A program made the translations under genes and the position numbers. From contig JACKCR010000007.1 of assembly GCA_020633975.1 (NCBI GenBank), forward strand, positions 124,001 to 188,000: a DNA stretch of 64,000 bases, in the 5' to 3' direction. Below the pieces are notes generated by a model. That model did not search any database, was not told where the DNA came from, and worked only from the letters and a program-made list of their open reading frames with translations. Source of the DNA: Candidatus Eiseniibacteriota bacterium. Lineage in GTDB: Bacteria; Eisenbacteria; RBG-16-71-46; CAIMUX01. Below are positions 34,835 to 43,627 of the stretch, piece after piece. Each line of letters starts with the position of its first letter. Positions within the stretch are counted from its first letter, which is position 1.

Positions 34835-35839
34835 GTGAACCCGAACGAACCCCAGATTCCCGCGCTTCTCGACTGGTCGAAGCGACGGATCGACTATCTC
34901 CGGATCTCGGTCACCGATCGATGCAACGAGCGGTGTCTCTACTGCATGCCCCAAGGTCTCAAGGACTGGAAGGAGCATTCGGAGATCCTCACCTACGAGG
35001 AAACCCTGCGCGTCGTCCGCGTGGCGATCCGGCTCGGCTTCCGCAAGTTCCGCGTCACGGGCGGGGAACCGTTGGTCCGGAAGGACGTCGTCTCGTTTCT
35101 CGAGGAGCTGGGCAAGCTCGACGGCGTCGACTCGTTCGGGCTCAGTACGAACGCGACTTTGCTCGCGCCGGTGGCGGAACGACTGCGCGCCGCGGGAATC
35201 GACTCCGTCAACATCAGCCTCGACACACTCGATCCGGCGACCTACGAGCGCGTCACGCTCCGCCCCCTCGCCCAGGCTCTCGAAGGGATCGAAGCCGTTC
35301 GTCGGCTCGAGTTTCCCCGGCTCAAGCTCAACGCGGTACTCATGCGCGGGCAGAGCGAAGACCAGCTCCTCCCGCTCCTCCGCTTCGCCGAGGAACGGGG
35401 CGCCATCCTCCGGTTCATCGAACTCATGCCGGTCACGACCCGCACTCTGCTCCGGCCGGAGACGTTTCTCTCCATCGGAGAGGCACGCAAGCTGATCGAG
35501 AAGACCGTGCCGCTGGAGCGGGATCCGGAAGCGAAGCTCGGCCACGGCCCGGCCGTCTACTACCGCACTCCATCCGGACAACGGATCGGGTTCATCGGCG
35601 CGATGACCGACCTCCACTTCTGCGAGAGCTGCAACAAAATCCGGCTCACCTCGGACGGCAAGATCCGTCCCTGTCTCGGAAGCCATCTCGAGTTCGATCT
35701 GCGGGAGATCCTCCGCAGCGGCGGAACGGACGAAGACGTCATCCAGCTCTTCGGAAAGACGCTCGGCCTGAAGCCGAAGGAGCACGAGTTCCGTGAGGAC
35801 TACACCCCGAACCGCAGCATGACGGGAATCGGAGGCTGA
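34835..35839 (+). CDS. moaA: GTP 3',8-cyclase, molybdenum cofactor biosynthesis protein A
   Basis: This 334-residue radical SAM enzyme carries C30, C34 and C37 in CNERCLYC (first 4Fe-4S cluster), a second cluster motif CESCNKIRLTSDGKIRPC, and the C-terminal GIGG tail with two glycines needed for activity. The GGEPLV SAM-binding motif is also present. It converts GTP to 3',8-cyclo-GTP, the first step of molybdopterin synthesis, with MoaC (not seen in the window). The GTG at 34835 fits the family's N-terminus; the longer upstream reading is unconserved. It heads a moaA-moaD-moaE-pabB operon. Confidence 0.95.
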   Translation: MNPNEPQIPALLDWSKRRIDYLRISVTDRCNERCLYCMPQGLKDWKEHSEILTYEETLRVVRVAIRLGFRKFRVTGGEPLVRKDVVSFLEELGKLDGVDSFGLSTNATLLAPVAERLRAAGIDSVNISLDTLDPATYERVTLRPLAQALEGIEAVRRLEFPRLKLNAVLMRGQSEDQLLPLLRFAEERGAILRFIELMPVTTRTLLRPETFLSIGEARKLIEKTVPLERDPEAKLGHGPAVYYRTPSGQRIGFIGAMTDLHFCESCNKIRLTSDGKIRPCLGSHLEFDLREILRSGGTDEDVIQLFGKTLGLKPKEHEFREDYTPNRSMTGIGG

Positions 35840-35842
35840 GGT

Positions 35843-36118
35843 ATGTCCTCCTCGCACTCCGCAACCATCCGGGTCACCTTCCTTCTCTTCGCTCAAGTCC
35901 GACTCGCCGCAGGTGTCGATCGAGTCGAACTGTCTGTCGAGCGCACGAACGTCCAGACGGTGCGTGACGCACTGCACGCCCTCCTACGTCAGCACCCGGA
36001 GATCGAGCCTCACGTCGCGTCGTCGCGAATCGCGGTGGGAATGGACTACGCGAAGCTCGATCAGCCGATCCAGGATGGGGACGAACTCAGTATCATCCCC
36101 CCGGTTCAAGGAGGTTGA
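35843..36118 (+). CDS. moaD: Molybdopterin synthase small subunit
   Basis: This 91-residue ubiquitin-like protein ends in the obligatory Gly-Gly (PPVQGG), which is thiocarboxylated to donate sulfur to precursor Z. VTFLLFAQVRLAAGV and DELSIIPPVQGG are MoaD-typical. It starts three bases after moaA, with GAGG in the moaA end as ribosome site. Confidence 0.93.
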   Translation: MSSSHSATIRVTFLLFAQVRLAAGVDRVELSVERTNVQTVRDALHALLRQHPEIEPHVASSRIAVGMDYAKLDQPIQDGDELSIIPPVQGG

Positions 36119-36123
36119 CCCGG

Positions 36124-36513
36124 ATGGAGCGCGAGATCGTGATCACGCGTGAACCGATCGACGCCGTCCTCGGCTCTAACCGCATCCAGGCCGACGGACG
36201 CGACGGCGCGTGGCTGGATTTCTACGGTATCGTCCGCGACACGGAGCCCGACGGGACTCCGCTCCACGGAATCGACTACGAAGCACACGAGACGATGGCC
36301 GAGCACCAGCTCCATCTCATCCTGGATCGTGTGGGAAGTCGCCATCCGATCTCGAGGGTCGTGCTCGTCCATCGAATCGGCCTGGTCCCGGTAGGTGAGG
36401 CGTCGCTTCTCGTTCGAATCCTCAGCCCGCATAGGCAGGAAGCGCTCACCGCGTGCGCCGAGATCATCGACGAGTTGAAGCAAGACGTACCGATCTGGAA
36501 ACACCCCCGTTGA
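36124..36513 (+). CDS. moaE: Molybdopterin synthase catalytic subunit
   Basis: This 129-residue protein has the MoaE core DFYGIVRDTEPDG, HRIGLVPVGEASLLVRILSPHRQEAL and the C-terminal catalytic-lysine region VPIWKHPR. It forms a heterotetramer with MoaD. ATG at 36124 follows AAGGAGG by nine bases; an upstream TTG overlapping the moaD stop is less likely. Confidence 0.94.
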   Translation: MEREIVITREPIDAVLGSNRIQADGRDGAWLDFYGIVRDTEPDGTPLHGIDYEAHETMAEHQLHLILDRVGSRHPISRVVLVHRIGLVPVGEASLLVRILSPHRQEALTACAEIIDELKQDVPIWKHPR

Positions 36514-36530
36514 CGGTCAGCACGTACTCG

Positions 36531-37934
36531 ATGTCCGGTACAGCCGAACCGATCGACGTTCTCTTCCAGGTAGCCAAGTCCCTTCGTTCTCCGGTGCTCC
36601 TCGACTCGACGCTCCACGGTGAGGATGCGTGGACGATCCTGACCGCGGAGCCATCTCGAGAGATCGACGACGAGCTCCCACCGTGGCGGCCCGGACCGTC
36701 ATCGACAGCTAGCACGCTTTCCGCCGAACGAGACCCTCGCCCCCCCCTCCCAGAGGACATGCCGCCCTTCCGTACAGGATGGATCGGATTCCTGTCGTAC
36801 GAATCCGGGCCCGCCCTGAACCCGGACCTCACCACTCGCCCAAGGGACGGATGTGTTCCGCGCATGCACTGGAGCCAGTACCGCGCCTCGATCGCCTATC
36901 GCCACTCGGATCGAACCTGGTGGTTATCCTGGGCGAACGACGAGAGCGCGATGCTACAGGGGCAGGAGCTTCGGCGTTGCCTCGCGAACGCGGCCTCGAG
37001 CGGACGCGCTTCTCTGAGCCGCGCATACGACGTCGGGTCGCCCGAGCCGGAAGTCTCCCTCGATTCCTACGTGCGGAAGGTCGAAGCGATCCAAGAGTGG
37101 ATCGCACGGGGGCACATCTATCAGGCGAACCTCACCTACCAGATGCGCGCCGCGTTCGAAGGGCGCGGATTGGACCTCTATCCGGAGCTGAGGCGAACGA
37201 GTCCGGTTCCGTTCGGGGCGTATCTCAGGATCGACCACCCGGCACCCGACCACCCAGAAGGGGCCACTGACGCTCCGCTCGAGATCCTCGCGGCGAGCCC
37301 TGAGCTCTACCTCTCCACCCGCGGAACGACGATCCGAACGCGACCGATCAAGGGCACACGTCCACGTGCCCTTTCCAACCCGGAACGCGACGCTGCGCTC
37401 GCTCGAGAACTCTTCCTCAGCGAGAAGGATCGGGCCGAACTCACCATGATCGTGGATCTGGAACGGAACGACCTCGGACGTGTCTGCGAGTATGGGTCGG
37501 TTCGAACGCACGCGTTCCCACGCGTTGAGTCCTACCGCGGGGTCCACCATCTCGTCGCCGACGTGGAAGGAAAGCTGCGTCCAAGCGTTTCGCTGAAGGA
37601 GATTCTCGCCGCAACCTTCCCCGGCGGCTCGGTCACTGGTGCGCCGAAGATCCGTGCGATGGAGTTGATCGCAGAACTCGAGTCGAGTCCGCGCGGGATC
37701 TACACAGGTGCCCTTGGCTATCTGGACGACAGCGGAGACATGACGCTGTCCCTCACCATCCGGACGCTCTCGATCACACCTGGACGCGAACGAGAGCTGC
37801 GCTTCGGCGTCGGGGGCGGGATCGTCGCTGACTCCGTCCCGGCTCACGAGTGGGCCGAAACGGAGCACAAGGCGAAGACGCTCGTCGAGGCACTCCGCAG
37901 TCGCGACGAGGCAGCGGCCTCTGACTCCGCGTAG
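36531..37934 (+). CDS. pabB: Aminodeoxychorismate synthase component I (PabB)
   Basis: This 467-residue chorismate-binding enzyme carries RPIKGTRPR, in which the Lys distinguishes PabB from anthranilate synthase (PIAGT). The remaining active-site segments are IYQANLTYQMRA, MIVDLERNDLGRVCEYGSV and PGGSVTGAPKIRAMELI. It converts chorismate and ammonia to 4-amino-4-deoxychorismate for folate synthesis, with a glutaminase partner not seen here. The start is uncertain: ATG 36531 is used, but a TTG overlapping the moaE stop (36510) is possible. Its place behind moaE suggests co-expression of two pterin-linked cofactor pathways. Confidence 0.88.
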   Translation: MSGTAEPIDVLFQVAKSLRSPVLLDSTLHGEDAWTILTAEPSREIDDELPPWRPGPSSTASTLSAERDPRPPLPEDMPPFRTGWIGFLSYESGPALNPDLTTRPRDGCVPRMHWSQYRASIAYRHSDRTWWLSWANDESAMLQGQELRRCLANAASSGRASLSRAYDVGSPEPEVSLDSYVRKVEAIQEWIARGHIYQANLTYQMRAAFEGRGLDLYPELRRTSPVPFGAYLRIDHPAPDHPEGATDAPLEILAASPELYLSTRGTTIRTRPIKGTRPRALSNPERDAALARELFLSEKDRAELTMIVDLERNDLGRVCEYGSVRTHAFPRVESYRGVHHLVADVEGKLRPSVSLKEILAATFPGGSVTGAPKIRAMELIAELESSPRGIYTGALGYLDDSGDMTLSLTIRTLSITPGRERELRFGVGGGIVADSVPAHEWAETEHKAKTLVEALRSRDEAAASDSA

Positions 37935-38018
37935 CAGACCTTCGGCTCCACGCAACCCTACACGGCTGGTTCGCGGACACGAGGCGGATCCGATCGCCGA
38001 AAGCGGAGTTACGAACGT

Positions 38019-38846
38019 CTAGCGCGGCGGCGAGGTCGTGAGTTCGACGTTGTTCGACAACCGCGACCGGTTGAGCCCGTCGTCGAGCACCTGCATGGCG
38101 ACGTAGTAGTGCGTGCCCGGCTGGAGCTCCGGCAGCTCGTACTGCATCGTCGTGCCTGCTGGCTGCGGAACCGGTGGGAACCGCGGGATGCCCTCGTCCA
38201 CGATGTCGAAGTAGTTCTCTTCCGTGATCACTTGGCGGGAGAAGCGGATGTCGTACGCGAACGCGGTGCCGACGTCCCCGTCGTCTCCGGTCGCGGTCCA
38301 GGTGAGTACTGCGGACGAGTCCGTCACCGACACGAGCGCGAGGTCCATGACGGCTTCGGGTGGAGTCACGTCGGTCAGAGGGATGGTGGAGACGGCGTGG
38401 ATGTTCGAGATGTCCGACCAATTGTCCGCCTCGTCCACGGTGGCGACGACGAAGTAGTAGACCGTCTCGGGCTGAAGGCCACTCACCGGAACGTGCTCGA
38501 TCGAATAGGCGGGAAGGGGCCGCGTGTCGTAGATGACCTTCTGGGCGTCCTGCCAGTTCTCTTCGGTGATCGGAAGCGGAGAGAAGCGGATGTCGTATTC
38601 GGTGGCTCTCCCTTCCTCGCCGTCGTCTCCCGGCGCCGTCCAATCGAGCCGGAGCGAGGTCGGCCGGAGGAAGCTGCTTCCGAGGTCGATGATCGCCGCG
38701 GGAGGGGTCGTATCGGGAACCGGGGGAGGAGTGGGCGAGGAGTCGTCGCCGCATCCGACTCCGATCGATCCGGCGGCCACGAGTGACGCTCCAGCGAGAA
38801 CCTTCCACGCTGAAACGGTTCTGAGACTCGTCATGTGAAACCGCAA
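38019..38846 (-). CDS. Lipoprotein with two fibronectin type III-like domains
   Basis: This is a 275-residue lipoprotein; the lipobox is GVGC (before GDDSSPTPPP). Two FN3 domains of about 105 residues each show the repeated pattern LxWTAxGDDGxxGxAxxYDIRFS...ITEEN and Y(Y/F)VAxxxxDxxxNxSxxSN. A TTG start at 38846 is preferred because GGAGG lies five bases upstream inside the end of the preceding gene; ATG 38834 is the alternative. It is a tandem paralogue of the next gene upstream and probably a surface or periplasmic binding protein. Confidence 0.8.
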   Translation of the reverse strand: MRFHMTSLRTVSAWKVLAGASLVAAGSIGVGCGDDSSPTPPPVPDTTPPAAIIDLGSSFLRPTSLRLDWTAPGDDGEEGRATEYDIRFSPLPITEENWQDAQKVIYDTRPLPAYSIEHVPVSGLQPETVYYFVVATVDEADNWSDISNIHAVSTIPLTDVTPPEAVMDLALVSVTDSSAVLTWTATGDDGDVGTAFAYDIRFSRQVITEENYFDIVDEGIPRFPPVPQPAGTTMQYELPELQPGTHYYVAMQVLDDGLNRSRLSNNVELTTSPPR

Positions 38847-38848
38847 CC

Positions 38849-39667
38849 CTACCTCCCTCTCTCTAGGCCACGAGCCGAGTCCGTGCCCGTCAACTCGACC
38901 TGAGCCGCGTTCGAGACGGGCCCCTTGTGACTCACTTCGTCCCACACCTGAAGCGCAAACCAGACGGTCCGCGGTCCACCACCGTCCTCCACCTCCACCT
39001 CGAACGATTCTGGCGACCCAGACTCTGCCGGGATCGGCGCAGCGTCGACCAGGGTTCCCGAGGAGAAATTCGACGCATCGAGTTCGTACTCCGCGTACCG
39101 GAGAACATAGCCGGACGCGGTGCCGGTTTCTCCATCGTCCCCCGTCGCGGTCCAGGTCAGCCTCACGGTGAGCGGCCCTACCGCAGCCGCCGCGAGGTCA
39201 GTCACTCTACCCGGAGACGTTCGGTCGAGCGGCTCGGCCTCGACCACGTTCGAGAGCTCCGAGACGTTTCCCCACTCGTCCTCGGTACGGAGGGCGAAGA
39301 ACACACGCTCCCCGCCGTCCAGCTCTCGGAGGATGAAGAGTTGGGTGCGTCCGGCGGGCGAAGGGCCGGGCTCGCCGTGGATCGGAGTCGCCTGATCCCA
39401 GCTGTCGGAATCGATCGGCTCCGGGGATCTGCGCACGTCGTAGAGCCAGGCGATCCCCTCCTCCCCGTCGTCTCCGGGCGAGGTCCAGAGCAGGGTGAGT
39501 GTGGAGTCGGTCCGCGTCCCGATCCGAAGATCCTCCACCGCCGCCGGCGGGACGAAGTCGTCCTCGAGCTCGAAGGTCTTCTTCTCGTCGCTGCCGCAAG
39601 CGATGAGCAAGAGCAACGCGAGAACCGCATGGAGGTTGCGTAGCCAGTTGGGAATGGAGATCGGCAT
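38849..39667 (-). CDS. Lipoprotein with two fibronectin type III-like domains, paralogue
   Basis: This 272-residue lipoprotein has lipobox LIAC and two FN3 domains with the same DDGEEGxAxxYDVRxSxxPI signature and a similar WxxATPI / VxFALRTEDEWGNVSELSN pattern. It shares domain layout with the gene that begins 2 bp after its stop, indicating duplication. Both lie downstream of a methyltransferase on the same strand. Frequent GDDG motifs suggest calcium binding, by analogy only. Confidence 0.8.
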   Translation of the reverse strand: MPISIPNWLRNLHAVLALLLLIACGSDEKKTFELEDDFVPPAAVEDLRIGTRTDSTLTLLWTSPGDDGEEGIAWLYDVRRSPEPIDSDSWDQATPIHGEPGPSPAGRTQLFILRELDGGERVFFALRTEDEWGNVSELSNVVEAEPLDRTSPGRVTDLAAAAVGPLTVRLTWTATGDDGETGTASGYVLRYAEYELDASNFSSGTLVDAAPIPAESGSPESFEVEVEDGGGPRTVWFALQVWDEVSHKGPVSNAAQVELTGTDSARGLERGR

Positions 39668-39786
39668 CGTCCTGTCCTGGGCTCTGCCCCCGGCAGACAG
39701 CGAGCCACCCCCGAATCCTACCCCAATCCGGTGCCCCTTGGGCAACCGGCCGTTGCGACCCACCCGCACCGGGCGAAGCCTCGGCC

Positions 39787-40620
39787 CTAGCGGCGAACCC
39801 CCGAGATGTAGGCGATCCACCCCCGTTCCGGGGTCCGGCGCTTGGCAGGCCGGAAGACGCCGTTCCCATCTCCGTCCTCGTCCGCTCCCTCCCAGTAGAC
39901 GGTCGCATCCTCGAAGCCGACCTCCTCGAGGAGCTCGGTCACGTCGCGGGGAGTCCACATCCGCCAGTCGTAGGTGAACGCTTTGCGCATCCACGTTCCG
40001 TCCGGGAAAGAGAAGTGGATGTGGTAGAGGGTCTCGTTGTCGACTGGGTTGTAGCTGACTTGGTCCCAGTGGTACTTGAACCCGTCGAGATGCTTGACCT
40101 CCGTGTCGAGGTCCTGGCACTCGGTGCCGCCGAAGATGTCGAGCACGAACATTCCGCCCGGGCGGAGCGACTTCTTCACCGTCTGGAAGTACTCCTTGAG
40201 CTGGTCGCGCCGCTTGAAGATGAAGTACGAGAAGTTGAGCGCTGCCACCATGTCCACCTTGGGACGGATGACATCGAGGACGTTCTGCTCGAGCAGCTCG
40301 ACGCGGCTGGCGGCGTCCCCGAGGGGAGCGATGTTGTGCTTCCGTCCCCAATCGAGAGTCGGTCGATGGAGGTCGACTCCGATCGCCCGATTGTCAGGCC
40401 GAGCCCGAACCCACTCGGCCGCGAGCGCCGCCGTCCCACAGAAATCCTCCCGGAGGAGCGTCGCCGGCTTTCCGTTGACCTTACGGAAGATCCGATCGAA
40501 GAAGCGCACGTCGGCCTCTGGACACTGGACCGACCGCTCGTAGAGGACGTGCTTGTCCCTCGGGACGGCCGGCTTCTTCCTCTTGGTTGCCTTCTTCCCG
40601 GATCGATTCGACTTCGCCAA
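39787..40620 (-). CDS. SAM-dependent methyltransferase
   Basis: This 277-residue class I methyltransferase has a basic N-terminus (KSNRSGKKATKRKK), motif I LLREDFCGTAALAAEWVRARPDNRAIGVDLHRPTL and later VDMVAALNFSYFIFKRRDQLKEYFQTVKKSLRPGGMFVLDIFGG. The substrate is unknown; the family is found widely as a stand-alone enzyme. The TTG at 40620 follows AGGAGG by seven bases. No ATG lies near the conserved N-terminus. Confidence 0.85.
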   Translation of the reverse strand: MAKSNRSGKKATKRKKPAVPRDKHVLYERSVQCPEADVRFFDRIFRKVNGKPATLLREDFCGTAALAAEWVRARPDNRAIGVDLHRPTLDWGRKHNIAPLGDAASRVELLEQNVLDVIRPKVDMVAALNFSYFIFKRRDQLKEYFQTVKKSLRPGGMFVLDIFGGTECQDLDTEVKHLDGFKYHWDQVSYNPVDNETLYHIHFSFPDGTWMRKAFTYDWRMWTPRDVTELLEEVGFEDATVYWEGADEDGDGNGVFRPAKRRTPERGWIAYISGVRR

Positions 40621-41089
40621 CCGCTCACCTCCTGAAGACGCCTCCAGCCACGAAAGCGGCAGAGTAGCCCGTGGCCGCCGGGAACGCGAGCCCGGACGCC
40701 GACGGACGGGCGAGGCGCCGCGGACAGCCGGAGGACAGCTCGACGACCGCGCACGGACGGGCGAGACCCCTCCATGCGGCAGGACCCGGCGCGCGCGAAG
40801 CAACCCCACAAATACATACCAATCAATATCTTACGCAACCCTCTCAGTCGCGCCGATGCTCGCTCAGGCCGATGTCGTGAGTCCGCACCTGGCTCCGTGG
40901 CCGAAACACACGCTATGCTCATGACATCGCAGAGCGCACTGGAGTGAGAATCCTCGCGTTTCGTGGAAGAGAATTCCCCCTGTGGGGTAGAAGGCGCGGG
41001 CCGGAAAAGCGAGCAACTCGGGACAGACGACAAGCGATGGGTAAGCATCCAATGGTCAGTCGCCGACCTGAGTAGCAAGGAGGAGAGCC
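40621..41089. other. 469-bp intergenic region with an AT-rich patch
   Basis: It separates the methyltransferase (minus) from a small helical protein gene (plus). A patch of about 40 bp at 40805-40845 (CAAATACATACCAATCAATA) is AT-rich against the GC-rich surroundings and probably holds the minus-strand promoter. No gene or structured RNA is recognised. Confidence 0.4.
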
Positions 41090-41530
41090 ATGAACGCCAC
41101 CTACAACCGCCCGGACACGCGTCTCTATCAGGACAGCCACCAGCGGTTCGTGACCCGGATCGAGCAGATCCAGGGGCTCTTGCACCCTGGCTCCGGCTCC
41201 AGCCCGCACTCCGCGCTCACGTCTGCCGTCACAGCTTTGGAGGGGCTTCTGCCTTCGCTGTCGCAGTATCTCGCTGCCCAGAGCCTTCTCAGTCAGGACT
41301 GGGACACGAACGGCCGGCAGCGGATGGAAGAGCACCTCAACCAGAGTCGCTCGAAGCTGCGGGAGCTCCAGGTCCTGCTCGAAAGCGCGCGCCGCGTGCT
41401 GAGTGAAGCGGAACCGGGAAGTGGCGACCCGATGGCTCAGGCTCTCAACACCTATCTAGGCCCGACGCTCGAAGACATGAAGGACGCGCTCCTCGCACAG
41501 GCCGAGGTTCGCACGGGAGCTCACAGCTAG
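41090..41530 (+). CDS. Small helical protein of unknown function
   Basis: This 146-residue protein is predicted almost fully helical, with no signal peptide, no cysteine and an acidic C-terminus. AAGGAGGAGAGCC before the ATG is a strong ribosome site, which supports expression. No family is recognised. It is convergent with the epimerase-like gene and the two stop codons share the four bases CTAG (41527-41530). Confidence 0.65.
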   Translation: MNATYNRPDTRLYQDSHQRFVTRIEQIQGLLHPGSGSSPHSALTSAVTALEGLLPSLSQYLAAQSLLSQDWDTNGRQRMEEHLNQSRSKLRELQVLLESARRVLSEAEPGSGDPMAQALNTYLGPTLEDMKDALLAQAEVRTGAHS

Positions 41531-41562
41531 TTCCAGACCTTGTCCCAAGCCTTGTCCCAAGC
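41527..41562. repeat. 12-bp tandem repeat ending at a stop codon
   Basis: Two identical units CTTGTCCCAAGC (41539-41550, 41551-41562) and a diverged third unit CTAGTTCCAGAC (41527-41538) that includes the TAG stop of the minus-strand gene. The frame is preserved, giving the C-terminal AWDK-AWDK-VWN. Confidence 0.8.
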
Positions 41563-42612
41563 GACGAGACCGAATACATAGAGCCGCCGCGTCAGTGACG
41601 AGGCGGCTCTTCTCCATCTCTCCGCGCGCTCGTACCAGAACTCCCGCCCCGTCTCCTCCGCGATGGCCAAGGCCACCGCAGCGTGGAGCTCCTGATACGT
41701 CGGACTGGTCGGCAGGCTCGTCTCCCGGTCGTATCGCGTCCAGCCGCTGAGTCCCCACCGGGACAGCTCGTACTCCGGCACCTGCGCCTCGATCCTAGTG
41801 AGCAGCTCGAGACACTGTGCACGGAGCCGCTCGTCATCCGTCGCACGAACGAAATCCCAGAGACCGAGCCAGGCGAGGAGACATCCATTCAGCACTTCCG
41901 GGCCGGGTTCGACCGGAAACTCCTCGAGGAAACGCACGCCGCGCGCGTCCCGGACCACGATCGGCAGGTCGCTCTCGAGCAGGGAACGGACGGCCGCCTT
42001 GGCCAGGACCAGATCGTCCGGACGCCCCCACGCAGCTGTCCGCACCAAGAGTGAGATTCCTTGTCCCTGGGAGAGCGCCGAATACCACGGCGGGGCGAGA
42101 CCGTAGCGCCCGGCGTACCATGGAATCGGCCAGACCGCCACGGAGTCAGGACGCCACTCCGCGTTCTCATGGAGCCAGTCTACCTGCGCGACGAGGATCT
42201 CGAATCGGTCGAGGGTTCCTGCCTCGCCGGGGCTGCGCTCCGTGGGAACGCCTCGAGAAGAGAGCGAACGTCGCCCATCCCCCAACTCGTCCAGAATCTG
42301 ATCGTGGAGGGTGAGCCCGGTCTGGACGACGCTGATCGGGTCGTACCGCCAGGTTTCCGAGGAGACCTCGACGGCGCGCGGAAAGCGGACCGGTCCTTCC
42401 GGCGTCGCCCTGGCGAGTTCCGCGTCGTCGGTCCAGTCGCGGCGCCAATCGACGTAGTAATACGAGAGCGCGTTTCCCTTGGACTCGGGAAGGTACTCCT
42501 GCCGGTAGTAGCCGACGCAGTACTGATACGCCCGAACCCCGACGATACCGCCGACCAAGAGAAGAGCCAGGCCCAGGACGACGCCCACGCGCTTCCGAGT
42601 GAGAACGATCAC
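41527..42612 (-). CDS. Membrane-anchored D-glucuronyl C5-epimerase-like protein
   Basis: This 361-residue protein has one N-terminal membrane helix (VGVVLGLALLLVGGIVGVRAY), then a domain resembling the C-terminal catalytic domain of heparosan glucuronate C5-epimerase: PPWYSALSQGQGISLLVRTA, VRFLEEFPVEPGPEVLNGCLLAWLGLWDFVRAT and later SLPTSPTYQELHAAVALAIAEETG. It would act on an uronic-acid-containing polymer outside the inner membrane. No polysaccharide genes are adjacent. GTG at 42612 with GGGGAG nine bases upstream. The C-terminus ends in a 4-residue repeat. Confidence 0.78.
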   Translation of the reverse strand: MIVLTRKRVGVVLGLALLLVGGIVGVRAYQYCVGYYRQEYLPESKGNALSYYYVDWRRDWTDDAELARATPEGPVRFPRAVEVSSETWRYDPISVVQTGLTLHDQILDELGDGRRSLSSRGVPTERSPGEAGTLDRFEILVAQVDWLHENAEWRPDSVAVWPIPWYAGRYGLAPPWYSALSQGQGISLLVRTAAWGRPDDLVLAKAAVRSLLESDLPIVVRDARGVRFLEEFPVEPGPEVLNGCLLAWLGLWDFVRATDDERLRAQCLELLTRIEAQVPEYELSRWGLSGWTRYDRETSLPTSPTYQELHAAVALAIAEETGREFWYERAERWRRAASSLTRRLYVFGLVAWDKAWDKVWN

Positions 42613-42683
42613 CGAGTAGGTCTCCCCGAAGATCGCGTTCCCCGGACTTGTCGCCCCCTACCTCTGTTTGCCAACATCCGGAG

Positions 42684-43571
42684 GTGCCTGAACTTCCTGA
42701 CGTCACCGTCTACATCGAGTCTCTCACCCGGGTTGCCGCCGGGCAGACGCTCGAGCGAGTCCGGATCGGAAATCCGTTCCTCCTCCGGACGTTCGACCCG
42801 CCGATCGACGAGGTCGAGGGCAAGACGGTGCGCGCGTTTCACCGTTCCGGCAAGCGGATCCTCTGGGAACTCGAAGGCGGACTCTGGCTGGTCGTGCATC
42901 TCATGATCGCAGGGAGGTTCCGCTGGCGCGAGAGAGGCGCTCCGCTCCAGAAGAAGCTCGCCGTCGCGGCGTTCGACTTCCCGGTCGGGACCCTCCTCCT
43001 GACGGAAGCGGGTACGCAGAAGCGGGCGGCACTCCACGTCTTCGCCGATCGCGAGTCCGCGCTCGCACTCGATCGAGGAGGAGCCGAAGTGCTCGGCATC
43101 GCTCTGGAGGACTTCGCCCGCGCGCTCCGCCGCGAAAACCACACCCTCAAGCGCACACTCACGGATCCCCGGATCTTCAGCGGGATCGGAAACGCCTACT
43201 CCGACGAGATCCTCCACCACGCCCGCCTCTCCCCGATCCTCCTCACCTCCAAGATGACGGACGAGGAGATCGAACGGCTCCATCAGTCGACCCAAGACGT
43301 GCTCCGCACCTGGATCGAGCGACTCCGCACCGAGGTAGGAGACGGATTCCCCGAGAAGGTCACTGCGTTCCACCCGAAGATGGCGGTTCACGGCAAGTTC
43401 GGAAAGCCGTGCCCGGACTGTGGCGCACCGGTCCAAAGGATCCAGTACGCGAGCAACGAGACGAACTACTGCGCTCGGTGCCAGACGGGCGGACGCGTCC
43501 TCGCAGACCGGTCGCTCTCTCGACTCCTCAAGGGAGACTGGCCCCGGACGATCGAGGAGCTGGAAGGCTAG
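42684..43571 (+). CDS. Formamidopyrimidine-DNA glycosylase (Fpg/MutM family)
   Basis: This 295-residue DNA repair glycosylase begins, after the initiator, with PELPDVTVYIESL: catalytic Pro and Glu of the Fpg family. Further marks are the Lys in RSGKRILWEL, the helix-two-turns-helix DPRIFSGIGNAYSDEIL and a C-terminal zinc finger CPDCGAPVQRI ... NYCARCQTGG. The sequence departs from typical MutM in the N-terminus (PELPDV, not PELPEV), so substrate range may be that of an Fpg/Nei relative. GTG at 42684 is fixed by the required N-terminal proline. Confidence 0.92.
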   Translation: MPELPDVTVYIESLTRVAAGQTLERVRIGNPFLLRTFDPPIDEVEGKTVRAFHRSGKRILWELEGGLWLVVHLMIAGRFRWRERGAPLQKKLAVAAFDFPVGTLLLTEAGTQKRAALHVFADRESALALDRGGAEVLGIALEDFARALRRENHTLKRTLTDPRIFSGIGNAYSDEILHHARLSPILLTSKMTDEEIERLHQSTQDVLRTWIERLRTEVGDGFPEKVTAFHPKMAVHGKFGKPCPDCGAPVQRIQYASNETNYCARCQTGGRVLADRSLSRLLKGDWPRTIEELEG

Positions 43572-43627
43572 GGCCACGGCGGATCGAGCAGGCTCCGCCG
43601 ACGCCTGAGTGGACACGAGACGCAACC

